A DNA stretch of 64,000 nucleotides from Oryzias latipes. Taxonomy: Eukaryota > Chordata > Actinopteri > Beloniformes > Adrianichthyidae. The stretch spans positions 8,337,261-8,401,260 of the forward strand of contig NC_019866.2 of assembly GCF_002234675.1 (NCBI RefSeq), read 5' to 3'. The notes under the pieces are model-generated. The model saw only the letters and a program-made list of their open reading frames with translations, was not told the origin of the DNA and did no database searches. The translations under genes and the position numbers were made by a program. How positions within the stretch are numbered: position 1 is the stretch's first letter; every line of letters begins with the position of its first letter. Below, one piece after another: positions 26,524 through 46,252 of this stretch.

Positions 26524-29500
26524 TCAGAATATACGTTTCCGCTTCAGGTAGGAGTCTGCATAGTGACCGCCGAGGCCCTGGGAGTGCTGTCCTACGTAGC
26601 CGCCCTCTGGGCTTGGTTCTGGGGAAGGGATGAGCCTGGAGAACACGCGCTTGTGGCTTCCAATGGGAGTCTAGAATCACAAAGAAAACAAATAGCTAGA
26701 AAGTTTGTTTTTTTTCTTTAGCGAGTGCAATAACAGAGCACTAAATAAAGCTCAGAAAGATTCTTAATTACCTTTGCAGGATTGCCCAGACCTGGGTGAT
26801 AGTCATTGTGGCTCACAGGAGGCGCTCCAACAGCCTGAAACAGAACAAGCCCACTGACTCAACACTTTAAAGAAGTCATTACAAATCTGAAAACCAAAAA
26901 ATGTCAGAAAATGACATAAGATCAGAGTTGGGTCGTACTCTGTTCAGATGGGAAGTAGGGAGGCTCCGGTTGCTGGAACCCTCTGGTCCTGAACTGAAAT
27001 AGGAAGACATGGGTGGACTGGGAGGATGAGTGTAGTGAGGAAACCGCTCGTAGCCAGGTGGATAAGAGAGCTGCAAGTTCAAAAGTGGGTTCATAAGAAG
27101 AAAGTGAGCATGTCGTTCGTTGACAGTAGACCATAGCTTAGAACAGCAGACTTCACAGTACCTGCTGGCTGAATCCTGCCAAGGCTGCAGCATCAAGGTT
27201 CTCCTGCTGTTCGTATAAGTGGGCTAAAGGATCCTGAGGAGAAACACCAGATGGGCATCAGACCACATCAAATCTTATGGACCGCAAGCAGAGCTACGAT
27301 ATGCAGGTCAGCATGCATAATAAAGCTGCATTTGTCTCACACAGAAAGGAAAAAAATTATAGCTCTTAAAGACCCACTCTGATGTAAAATAGTGTTTTTA
27401 GCATTTTTAACATGTTCTTGTGGCATTTTTCTCATGATGGATGACATATTATGAAAATTAAGCTCAAAGTTGCTTTTCTGAGCATTTCTTTATTCAAATC
27501 ACGAATGAGGAGCAGACAAAAAAAAAATTGCATTTGTCACGTAGAAAATACACTGGGCGGGTCACAAGCTCCCTGTTCCTCTCCATTCGGATGCATTCAC
27601 TTGCAGATCCATGTACGACTTTGTTTTCCTTTTCCGAGATAGTATCTGGATCAAAACTGTACAGCTGGATAGCTCCAATATTGCTCACCGTTATAGTTGC
27701 ACTGGTAATGTTAGGTTGTGGGTGTGAGGGGCTGTAAGCTAGCAGGAGAGCTCTCAGCAACGAGGAGGGGAAGGGGGAGCTGCATTGCTCCGTGCCAACA
27801 GTTCCACCCACAACTCAGAGGCAAATTTCTACTGAACTACTGTTGATCTGCAGAAACTATGTCCTAGTTAACAACAGTTTTTTTTTATATCTTGGCTAAA
27901 AACAACATAATCATAATTAAAATTGGAAACACTTTTACTATAGATTAAAATATGATCAGAGTGGCTTTACCTGATGTAAAGAAGAGTATTCAGGGCTGTA
28001 GGAATCCTGGTAACGCAAGTTATAGCTTGGCTGCATGCTGTGATGCATGTGCTGGTTAGAAACATTACCCAGCCTCTTCCTGTAAGGGTGAGGTCTGCAG
28101 CTCGCACCTTAAGTGGAATAATAGTAAGATGTAAACTCCTCCATCTCAGCTGAATGTTTCAGTTGATCCAGCATCACCAAAACAAAAATTACCAGAAGCA
28201 AAACCATTGCCAACATGGAGAAAGGTGCTCTGGTGAAGATCAACATCTTTCAAATGATCGCTCAGGACCTAAAAATGGCAGAAAAGAACGATTTTTTTTG
28301 CACATTTGAAAATGAAAGTAGCTGAAATTGTTCTCAGAAACCGCTTGAAGCAGTACCCCTTGTGCTGTGAGGCCATCTGCCCCCACCATGCCACCCATGA
28401 GGGGCATGGAAATGCCTGGTTGTGTGGGAGGGGAACTCTGAGGGAAGCCGCACGTTGATGTAGGGGAATCCTCCACTGACATGCTTCTGCTCGGTGCCAT
28501 TTGCCTCACTTGAGGCCGAGCATCTGTCTGGAGACCCAGCCCTGGCACCCCACCACCTAAACCAATAAAAATGATGGAAACGCACGATGAATCTAGTTGA
28601 TGTGAACTGTTCTTCAGTCCCCTGTGAACTACGAACATAAGGATGCCAAATCACACCGAGCCATAAGTTATTACTGCTTACATAAGGGCACATGATTTCC
28701 TGAAGGGAGTGCAATGTTTGGTTAAAAGGCAAAGAGGGGTGCAGATGTTTATCAGATTTAAGATTTTTTTTTTTTTTAATTGAAGTCATTAGTAGCTTAA
28801 GGAGCGTTTGGCTGAAAGCGCCTGATGCCTGACCTTGAGAGAGGTCTCCCAGCAGATGGAGTCCCTGCTGGACGGGAAGAGCAGCCAGAGGATTCTCCCC
28901 AATGAGTCCAGCCTGATGGTCAGGGAAAGAGAGGTGCATCACAGGAGGGTCACTCATTACCAAAATATTTATAGAGGGAAAGAAAAGAAGAACCCGAGAA
29001 GCACTTCAAATAAAAATCATCATTCGAGTTGATGTTTTCTCACCACACGATAAATGATGTCCTCACAGAACAGGTATTGACAGCTCTAGCATAAAATAGA
29101 GAAGCACACCTACTGCATCACTCAACACCACTCAAAGAGCACCCCACACAGAGTCATCAAAACTGCTCGCTTTTCCAGCGAGAGCTCACCAACACAGGTA
29201 AATCTGTACTCTAGCACCAACATAAAAGGACTGGGAATCCATCAAGCTTCACCCCTCACTTCACACACTTGATAGCCAAACACTGAACACCCTCATCACT
29301 CACACACACACAGCACTCAAGGGCTTTCTTTAATGTGCAGCACCTGAGCCCACAGAAGATGACTCCCCAGAAAGGCTTGCTAATGGCACAGAGGGACAAA
29401 AACCAGGGCGGGAAGGAGGGAGAAAGCAAGTGAGAGTGGGAGACGATGAATCAAAAGCTGGATGGGGGACCAGCAGGAGGAAGCATGTCAGAGCAAGGGG

Positions 29501-32500
29501 CTGGAATGCAGAAGTACCTGCTGGGCCTTGGCCTGGTTCTGAAGGAGCAGCTGAAGCAGGGCAGCTGAAAGAGCTGGGTTCGCCAGCAGTGGCATCGCAG
29601 GGGCTGCCCCTAGTAAGCCTGCACAACAACAAATAAAATAAACAGCCCACAATTCATGACTGAAGCAAATGTAGGATCGATTCATTCAATGGAAGCAGCA
29701 GAGGGGATCGTTACCTTGTTTGTTTCCTTGCAGCAGAGGGTTGAACAGCATCTTGAGTGTGGCGGGGTTATTGAGACCCGACAGGATCTGTATAGCTGTG
29801 GGGTCAGGAAGGAGACCTTTCCCTCTGTTTACAGCCTTACAGGGAAAGAGCAACGGAACAAATCAGCGCCAGAACAACAACCGACCTATGCAGCATATTG
29901 ATTTTACTGTAATACCATGGTTTGTGCAGCAATCAGAGCTGCCAGCATACTTCTTCCAGGAGGGCCCGGGGCACAGAAGGACACCCTGACGTGCGTCCCG
30001 CCCAGCAGCCTGCCATCTGTGAGACGCTGTGCTTCCTCAGCCATCTCTGCAGTGGTGAACTCTAACACAGCAAAACGCCGGAAACTTCCGTCTTGTCCCT
30101 GAGCCAACTATGGGGGGGGGGGGGGGGGGGGGGGGGTAATTCAGCTTGCATTAACACAAAATACTGGATTGAAATGAAGAGTAGCATGTATCACCAGGCA
30201 GCACACATCAGTGAGTGTGTCATTGGATTGAGGGTCTATGAAGGTTACACACTTTCAAAAACACAAATTTGTCAGTATCTGTTCAAATGTCAGAAATACT
30301 AAAGTAGTTTATTAACCAACACTCTAACAACGTCCAATTTGCACACATTAGCATTGATGTGTTAATAATGATAAAACTGTAAATTCATAAAGCCCATGTT
30401 AAACAGTTAATTGGTTATTCATGATTTTCTGTACAATAAAGTTTTCTTTCCATGTATTTTGATATAGTTTGTCCCTCAATGCAGCCTGGGATGCAATAAC
30501 AAGAGGTCACAACATTTCAAAGCACGTCACTCATCTTGTTAAAACCTGGAAAGTCAAACTAGTTGTAGTTGCATTTGTGGGCAACAGAAGACAACAATAG
30601 TTTCTGTCATGCTAAAGAGGCACCCCGCTCGTCTCTCATTCCAGAAAAGCCCATTGAATGACACCACCTGGGGGGAGTCAGCTGGTCATCGCCATGGAAA
30701 CCTGCTTTAGCCATTACTATAGAAACTTGGAGTGATCACATTAAAAGTCATTTAAAGGGTTCTAGAAGACAATGATTTGAAAAATAAAAACTATTTCAAA
30801 TATTCTTCAAAAAAAAAAAAATTCTTTCATCTGAGAGGCAACTTTACAAACATCTGAGTCCCACTAAGCATTCACAGGGCTGATGCAGCATAAATCATCC
30901 AGACAAACCAAGAAAGATAAAAAGCAGAGTGCTAATAGTGAGGGCTGTGTTAACAATGTATTGATTCCTTTGGTGTCAACTGTTATCAGGATAATTAGTT
31001 ATCCTAAGGTCATTCATTCCAGAGTGAAAGTGTGTTTGGCAGTGATGAATCTGACCTGGCAGAAAACGGGAGCGTGGGTATCAGCCAGGGCACTGCGGAT
31101 GTCCTGGGCTGTGAGTAGGCTTGCAGGCAGACGGTCCACACACAGACACTTGGAATGCAGCAGGGGGTACGTGAGTGCGCCCACCTCGGTCCAGTGGACG
31201 TACAGCATACGGGAGCCCAGCTGCTTTCCTAAGAGTTCGGACTTGGCCCTGGCAGCCGAGTCCTTCTTCATGTACTCTACAAAGCCGTAGCCCTTGGAGT
31301 GCCCGGTGGTGGCACTGTAAACTAGAAAACAGCGCTCCAAGTTGCCAAACGGTCGCACCAATTCCTCAAACTGCTGCTGGGTAAAGGCTTGAGGTAAGTT
31401 GGCAATGCACAGTAGAGCATCAGTTGGCTGGAGCTGCACAGAGATCTCCCTGTCCCGAAGAAGGTGTTGGTGGAACTCCTTAATGGCACACTGGGCCTGC
31501 TCTCCATTGAGTAACGTTACAAACGCTGGGGGAGCGCAGAGAGGGAAAAGAGGACAATTTTGCCATGATTTGAGTAGGATAACTTTTCAAAAGATCAACT
31601 TCCACACAGGAATCTTCAAAACAGGCTTTGTTGCTAACACACTTCCTGTTAATGTCCCCGTTCTAATGTCAAACAAATAACAGGCTGGGGGAACCGTGTC
31701 AGGAAACGTATTTTTTGTGTCAGTGATCAACTTCATGATCATGTACATGAATTGTCAACATGACAAAAGTCAAATGAGAAGAATTTGAGGCATTTTAATA
31801 GCTCAGCTCAGTCCTATAGAACTGAGTGCAAACACCATAGAGGAAAATGATGACCAGCCTTTGCTTTGACATCAAAGTAGATGCCCAGCACTTTCTTCAT
31901 TTATCACAAAACAATCTTCATTTTTAAATAAATTCATTGTTCTGTCAATGTAAGTTGATTAAAAAGAGCCAAAAAAGTCATTTTCCAGAACAAGAAAGCA
32001 TGTGACAAGTCAAAAAGGTCAATACTAGACTTTGTTTTAATGCAGCATAACATTACGTATCCATCCATCACTTGTAAATATGTTCTCTGTATATGAAGGT
32101 TAGATATATCGTACATTCAGTCATTCAAAATAGTAAACAAAAAAGAAATATAAAACCAACCTGTTCCCTTGTATTTGTCAACAAAACAGTACTTCAGATC
32201 ATAGTTGCCCAGCAGCTCATGGACCTCCTGCAAAGACCAAAAAAAAGCTTTAAATTTAAAAATTGAGAGTAACAGAACCTAAAAGCCATTGTTGTGAAAT
32301 TTATATTACTGCACCATCTTTAGGTAGGTTAACTTTGGGATTTTCCAATAATGAGAAAACTCAACAACTTGCATATGTGGTGGACTGAGAGTTTGACAAC
32401 TGAAACATTGTTGCAGGAGAACTTGTTTCACACTGCTTCTGCCTATTCAAAACCGAATGGTAATGCTCTCTAGCATGTTCTGTAACGTTTTGTCTCCACC

Positions 32501-33405
32501 TTCCATCTTTTGTTGTATGGCAACTCGTATCTCGAACTCGCGTTACTCCCCCATTTTTTTTGACAATGGTATCGCCCGTAGGCCTATCGTCGCAACATGA
32601 GTGAAATATATAAAGTAAAAGATAAAAATAAACCACACAACCAAACAGATTTTCGTTTGAAACAACAGGTAGACTGATAAATAATATTTTATGTTCTGAA
32701 TAAAATAAATGGCAAAGTAAGAAATCAAACTGTCAACGTTTTTGTACTGTTCCCATAAAGGCCGGGGTGGCAGGTCACGCAGGACAGATGGCCATCAATT
32801 GTAAACTAAAATAGTTGTGACCACTTGACATTTCACCCAATTATTCTAAACCGAATAAAAATGTTACAGCATACTACACGTGAATTCATACTTTCTGAAT
32901 TAGAAACTGTTGTAATTAATTGAGCAATTTGATATTTCTACAACACCTAGACTAATAACAAGCTAAACAGGCTACCAATAGCGTGACAATCATGTTGGAG
33001 CTAGGCTAACGCTAGCAAAAATACTTTACCAACGAGATAAAGTAACAATGTATCCAATTCACCAGCAGCTGGTAATCATACCTGATTAGTGATATCGGCG
33101 GGTAGATTTTTTATTATAATCTTCCTTCGGTTGTAAAATTCCCGACGAGTTCTCTCCAAGCGACCCTCAATCTCTTCGGTGCTCAGTGTTTTCAAGTCCT
33201 CCTCGACCCTCCGCTGACTCTCGCGGCCCGATGCCCCGTCCTCCTCTTCGGGTACGGATTCGGAATACCGCTGGTCCCCGGTCATCCAGTTATCCTGTTC
33301 CACAGCGAGGTCACAATTCCCGGTAGTTGGACGAAAAGCAAAACTGAGCCCGGTGTCTGTGCTGTCTTCCTTGCCAGCAGTGCTAACAGACACGGGAGCC
33401 GCCAT
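26524..33405 (-). CDS. raver1: raver1, ribonucleoprotein PTB-binding 1
   Basis: RAVER1 is an RNA-recognition-motif protein that binds PTB and cytoskeletal proteins and modulates splicing. Modelled coding exons (high to low): 33405-33082, 32227-32161, 31525-31056, 30107-29916, 29835-29715, 29618-29518, 28912-28834, 28556-about 28357, 28107-27971, 27233-27162, 27070-26939, 26834-26772, 26670-26524. The start is MAAPVSV. Three RRMs occupy roughly residues 95-165, 167-245 and 255-335 ([26 protein letters not shown]). The strongly conserved block [18 protein letters not shown] follows, then a proline/leucine-rich tail ending in basic LKRKRIF, like the family's nuclear signal. Phases agree except between the eighth and ninth exons, where one base is missing from my model, so that junction is wrong or a small exon is missed. 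Length is about 700 codons, against about 750 residues in mammals. A dense transposon-derived element abuts the ninth exon. Confidence 0.9.
27366..27968 (+). mobile_element. inverted-repeat element family A, full copy in raver1 intron
   Basis: This is the most complete copy of the family. It starts TTAAAGACCCACTCTGAT and ends ATCAGAGTGGCTTTA, which are inverse to each other. About 600 bp, no transposase frame. Other copies are at 2035-2158, 2575-3011, 61003-61165 and 62770-63430. It lies in the intron after the ninth raver1 exon, and its right end touches the splice donor of that exon (27970). Confidence 0.75.
30112..30136 (-). repeat. 25 bp poly-G (poly-C in raver1 pre-mRNA) at splice acceptor
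   Basis: On the raver1 sense strand 25 consecutive C residues are followed by ATAG and then the fourth coding exon. The homopolymer thus serves as the polypyrimidine tract of that acceptor. Confidence 0.9.
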
Positions 33406-33560
33406 CACGCTCTGTCTGTGGTGGAAGTTTGTCACCCTGAAAACTCACTTCGATTTGAGCAGTTTAAACAATACACACATGGCTCCAGCGCGGGCTCTCA
33501 TTGGACGAGAGGGGGACGCATTCTCCATGACGACGACGCAATCTGCGAGGGAGGCGGGGC
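33406..33560 (-). promoter_or_regulatory. raver1: raver1 promoter region
   Basis: The 5' flank of raver1 is GC-richer than its surroundings. It carries an inverted CCAAT box (ATTGG on the plus strand at 33500-33504) and a TGACG half-site near 33528. The transcription start has not been located. Confidence 0.4.
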
Positions 33561-35080
33561 CACCGGTGGCCTTGCTTAAACTGCAAAATGCCACATGCAT
33601 TAAACCCACCGAACCACAAAGCCCAGACTGTTTTTAGAATCACATTTGAATATTTGTTGAGCTATATCTTTCAGAGTCCTTCACCTTTCTCTGATCCTTG
33701 TCATTGCCATTATGTCCGTTGATAAATTTTCAATCCTTACCAAGAAATGGAAACATTTGTTATTTTAGCCTTTCTATAGAGCGACCAATACCCTATTTAG
33801 GGTCTGTTCGCTTTATGCTTTTACTTTTTAAGTTAACATAAAATTATAAAAAACACTGTGACTCAATGAATTACGGTAGTTTAGTTATTTGCATTACACT
33901 GGGAAATTTACACAAGCCGAAAACGGCCCGCCCCGTTTTTTTTTTGTTTTGTTTTGACTGTTTTCTCGTGATTACGAGATTCACTACCTCGTCATCATAA
34001 CGATAATGAAGAATATCCTGTAGCGTCGCTTTCTCCTTTTCCCGCACTGATTTCCCTGTTTTAAGTTTCTTCATTTTGTAGTTAACAACAATTACAGCAG
34101 GAAGACAAAACTCCCACCAAAAGCTGTTTTTTTTATTCTACTTTTTTGTTTATCAGTGGAGCTGCGCTCCTCATACTAGCGGACTGAGTTGGGCTGTTCG
34201 GGTTCCGCTAATGTCTGGAGCTCTTTGAACGCACCACGCAGAGACACATCTGCTGGCACTGAGTTCTGTCATTCAACCTATTGTTGGCATTTTTGAGTAA
34301 ATAAGGTGGGGGTTAGGGGGTAAATGGGTTGGAGCTGTTGTAGGTCAAGCCATTTTCGGCTTCCGTAGAAATGGACCTTTTGGCTTCAGTGTTGTTGCCT
34401 CTAGAGGGCCACATAGTCCAGGTCAGGCCCAGACTAGGACAGGTGGTTTGTCAAGGGCAAGAAATATTTCCAATATTGGATGTTTTCAGGAATGATCTTA
34501 TATTAAAATTAAAGTCCTGTTAGCTGTCACACACCAAGGTGTGGGAAATTTGTTGTCAACATTTGACCCATCCCCTTGTGTCCACCACTTTAGTCTTTGG
34601 TTTGATATCCATGGATTTCATGGTCGAGTCTCAGGGTGGACACTCTCCCACAAGACCACTGAGCTGGTTTTAAAATTTAAAATGGAAGGTCAAGTTCTGC
34701 ATGGTTCATCTGTCCTTCCGTCAATCCATCCATCCATCCCTGCAAGTATTACTAAAGAATTGCTCCAGAAGAAAACTTTCTCATGTTTGTTAAAACTTTG
34801 TTGTAAAGTGAAACTTCTGGGATCCATAAACAGATGCACTGTACGTTTTTACTGAGCTATCTTCAACATTCAGGTTGTTCAATCGCTCCCATGGCTACAG
34901 GTGTATAAAATAATGACAGGTAGGATAATGATGGACTGTCTTGTGCACGAGATAAGTTGTAACATTTTTCATTGAACTATTCCACTGTTAGTGGTGTTTC
35001 AACAAAGTAGAAATGACTCAGGCAGAAAGTGATGCCAATCCTAATTATCTAAAGAATCTGAAGATAAAAGGGGAGTTGGA
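33561..35080. other. intergenic, tyk2 3' end to raver1 promoter
   Basis: About 1.5 kb without a supported gene. It includes a stretch of simple composition and a (CCAT) run near 34725. A 67-codon minus frame near 33871-34074 has no recognisable domain. Confidence 0.5.
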
Positions 35081-35086
35081 CACGTA

Positions 35087-35092
35087 TTTATT
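35087..35092 (-). terminator. tyk2: tyk2 polyadenylation signal
   Basis: The minus strand reads AATAAA, about 395 bases past the tyk2 stop, at the end of an AT-rich 3' UTR. Cleavage would be expected near 35070. Confidence 0.5.
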
Positions 35093-35485
35093 AATTCACA
35101 TATTTACAAAACATAAAACATGCAACATTTAAAAGACAGCTCCCCGAATTTCTAAAATGTGTATGCATACATTTGTAATATATGGAAATCTATATATATA
35201 TTTTTAATAAAATATACCCTAATGCTTACCAATTCTTTCGAACTTTGGCTTTTCCCTGAAAGTTAACCTCAGCAAAGACTATATAGAAAAAGTAACTGCA
35301 ACAAAGCTTAGAATACAAAGATTATGGGTTTTCATTTTAACTCAGAAGACTACAATATACAAGATTTAAGTGTGTGCTTCTATGACTCATCTTCCACAAA
35401 TCCATCTCTGTGTATAAATGTAGCAGAAAGTGTACTGTAGCAAAGAGGTTGTTGGCTTTTTCTTGTAAATGGTGCAGAAGTTTAC

Positions 35486-43308
<7,823 letters not shown>

Positions 43309-43835
43309 GTTGGGCTGCACACTCACTTTAAGTGTAGTGACTCAGCTGTGGTGTTGGCTGGAGTCACGTGAGAAAAAAAATATAATTGAATATATAAATA
43401 AATAAAAAGAAGAAAAATATTAAAGCTGCACATTCAATAAAATAATATACTACATTTTTTACTTGACAAAATTTTTTAATTATTTGTCAAATATTTGCAA
43501 ACAAAATGTTATATATACATATATGTGCATAACTTCAAAAGATGCGACGTGACCAGGTGAGCATGTCTGTTTGTGTGCAGGCCTTCCGGGATCGTCGACT
43601 CTCATAAAAAACTTGTTGTTGTTTATGTATGTACATAAAGCTTTAGGGCGTGTGTACCCCAACCCTAATCTTATTTTTTTAAACAGAAATATATATAATG
43701 TGCTGTCTCAAACACCAACCGTTTACCTTAAGCCACAAATTAAAGTGTTTTCAACGAAACTGCATAAACATTTTTTACGGACGTATCCGGATACTTTAGC
43801 AAAGCGAGTCATAAAAATAAAAGAAAGTAACTCAC

Positions 43836-44028
43836 CATTTAACGTTGCGTTTTGAAAAGCGACAATTGTAAAAACAGAAGGCAGCGCTGTGAACTGAAAG
43901 CTAAATGTCAGAGGGCATAATTCCCCTCTAACACCCACTCCCTTGACGGATTCTCGTGAAGTAAAAACCCGAACGACGGGAATCGCCAGCTGACGTCGAC
44001 GCTCTCTGACTCAACACGCATGCGCATT
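43836..44028 (-). promoter_or_regulatory. tyk2: tyk2 non-coding first exon and promoter
   Basis: A strong minus-strand donor (AAATG|GTGAGTTA) at 43836 marks the end of a probable non-coding first exon that would splice to the acceptor just above 43314. The flank contains CTGACGTCGAC (CRE-like) near 43990, a consensus AP-1 site TGACTCA at 44007-44013 and an NRF-1-like CGCATGCGCA at 44018-44027. The region is CpG-rich relative to its surroundings. Confidence 0.5.
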
Positions 44029-44232
44029 TCACTCCATAGAAACTGTTTCGTCCTTTTCAAAATAAAATAAATTGGTTTAATTTATTTATTCAAAATAAAT
44101 TGGTGTCAAATCGGTGTTTTATTCTTTTGTGGGATGAAATATGGATGTGGGAATAAGTATGGCTGTTAAAGGCGTGATATTTTGCTTTATTTTGATAGTA
44201 TGAAGTGTTTCATTTCTATTACTTTCCCATAT

Positions 44233-44535
44233 TGGACTGCAAGGTGGTTCCGAGCATCACAGCGAGAAAGCCCTGGTTCAAATCCCAGCTGGGAATGTGC
44301 TATGTAGAATTTCCATGTTCTCCATGTGCATGCATGAGTTTTCTCTGGGCACTTCAGATTTTCACTTTCACGGTCCAAAATCATGATTTATAGGTATATT
44401 GATAACTTTGCTTAATTGTTCCTACATGTGAGGCTCTGCAATGGACGCAACCGGCTAGGCATGTACCCCACCTTCACCCAAGAAAAGCTGGGATAGGCTC
44501 CAGCATCCTTGTGCTCCCAAAAGTAGATTCAGCAA
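44233..44535 (+). mobile_element. abundant teleost interspersed repeat (copy 2)
   Basis: It shares 'ctggttcaaatcccagct' (tRNA B-box-like), 'tttccatgttctccatgtgcatgc', 'tgcaatggacg' and 'gctgggataggctccagc' with the copy at 16591, in the same orientation and with more decay. It lies between cdc37 and tyk2. Confidence 0.75.
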
Positions 44536-46160
44536 GTTCGTAAGATGGATGCGGACATTTAGAATTCTAAAATCTTGGCTTAAACCTATTCAGTGTTAAG
44601 ATCTGCCTAAAAAGTTGAAAAAAACTACATACAAAGATCTGGCAGCTAGAGCTGCCACATAAACTAAAAAAATTGTACCCTTAGACTCAACATCGAGGAG
44701 AGAAAAAAAACATTAATAACAAACTGTTGCAAAAAAAACTAGTTACTGATGTAATTGGATGATTACTAAATGTGAAACAAAATACAGCATTAAAAAAAGT
44801 GTAAACAGAACAAAAACATCCAGTATTGCCTAAATGGAAATTTAATGTGCTCGTTTATATCAATCCATTTAATCTAGATTACCTAATATGCATGTAAATG
44901 GTAAATGTGGTTTAACCCTGGCACCATGTTTGGATCAAATCTGACTCAATGTTTAGTATGAATGTGGTTTCTAAAATGACTCATTTTTGCATCATCATCC
45001 TGTCAAATAAGAAAGTGCTTTTATTTTGTAGCGTTACTTTTAAAATGTGAGCAATGTCTGTCAATATTTAATGTCAAATATGAAAAAGAATATTCTTCTT
45101 GACAATAATCATGATTGAACTGCATTTTTGAGGAAGATATGGTTTTTCTTTTTGAAAAAACACACAATTCCCCTTTTCCACTGGCTCTAGTACAGATAAT
45201 TCGATTTTCAACATCTCATGTGATACCAGAAAATAATAAAAAGAAGCTAAAGACACCTACAAAGGAAAAAATATGTTCTTTTGGTTGTCTATTTATAATC
45301 TAATACCATAACTATGCATTGTTATAAAGTGAAAGGCTCCTGGGACAGAAGCTATATTCTTGCAGCATGGGACCAGAAAAAACAGTCATCATTCATTTTT
45401 AACATATTTAGATTATTCATTCTTTCAGGCACACATTTTCAAATATTCATAGTTCTATCCTTACATTAAAAAACTACAATGGTTCAGTTTTCAAGTTTTT
45501 TTTTTTATTTTTCTATGAGAAAAATTGCAGTATTGAAAGCAGTTTTCCCTCAGTTCTTCACTTAAAAATGTAAGCCATGACATGCAAATGTCAAAGTACT
45601 CCTGCCTTGGAAGAATAAGCACAGTAAGTTTACATCATCTCACAAAGGCGACTAGTTGGTCTTTTCCATCTTTAGATTACCACTGAGTAAGAAGCCAAAG
45701 CTAAATCTTTGGGTTCATTTAGGATAAACAGAACCGAACATGATCAACTGTCGTTGGCCTGGAGTTGACAGCAGTAACCCTTACTATTTTTCTTAGAAAC
45801 CTCATTTACCAGCTGTTCTATAAAGCTCATCAATCAAGCAGTTTGAATGATTATTTGAGCACAAGTCAATGTTTTTGTTGTCCTGAATAATGTAAAAGAC
45901 CCGGAGGAAAGAAAAAAAAAAAATCAAAACATTGGAACTTAACGGTGAATGTTGTACAAATGTCACATAAAATATCTGTTGCAAAAAAATGTGACAATGT
46001 TAGACTTAAGCTTGCAACTATGCACCAATACCAACAAAGCATAACAAATGAAGGAAAAACATTCAGCTCAGGCGATGCAGAAACACAGTTTGTTTTTGTT
46101 GTTTCAAATATGTGACTTATTACACATTTATAATTCAAATTTGTACTCAAAAAGTTTAAA
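44536..46160. other. intergenic AT-rich DNA between cdc37 and tyk2
   Basis: No supported gene. It is AT-rich with short homopolymer runs and may include part of an extended cdc37 3' UTR if the signal at 46173 is not used. Confidence 0.5.
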
Positions 46161-46172
46161 GAAATGATGGTG

Positions 46173-46178
46173 TTTATT
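46173..46178 (-). terminator. cdc37: cdc37 polyadenylation signal
   Basis: AATAAA on the minus strand about 75 bases after the cdc37 stop, which would give a very short 3' UTR. Longer forms are possible. Confidence 0.45.
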
Positions 46179-46252
46179 GGCAAGCTGTTTTACATTAAAT
46201 GAGACTGGGGTACAGTAAGTGAATACAATTGCAAACAACAAATCCATTGTGA

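Noticed and set aside
43723-43938. Minus frame overlapping the tyk2 non-coding first exon
   Set aside because: It begins with GTG and not ATG, and the tyk2 frame has a good ATG at 43308. I treat this exon as untranslated.
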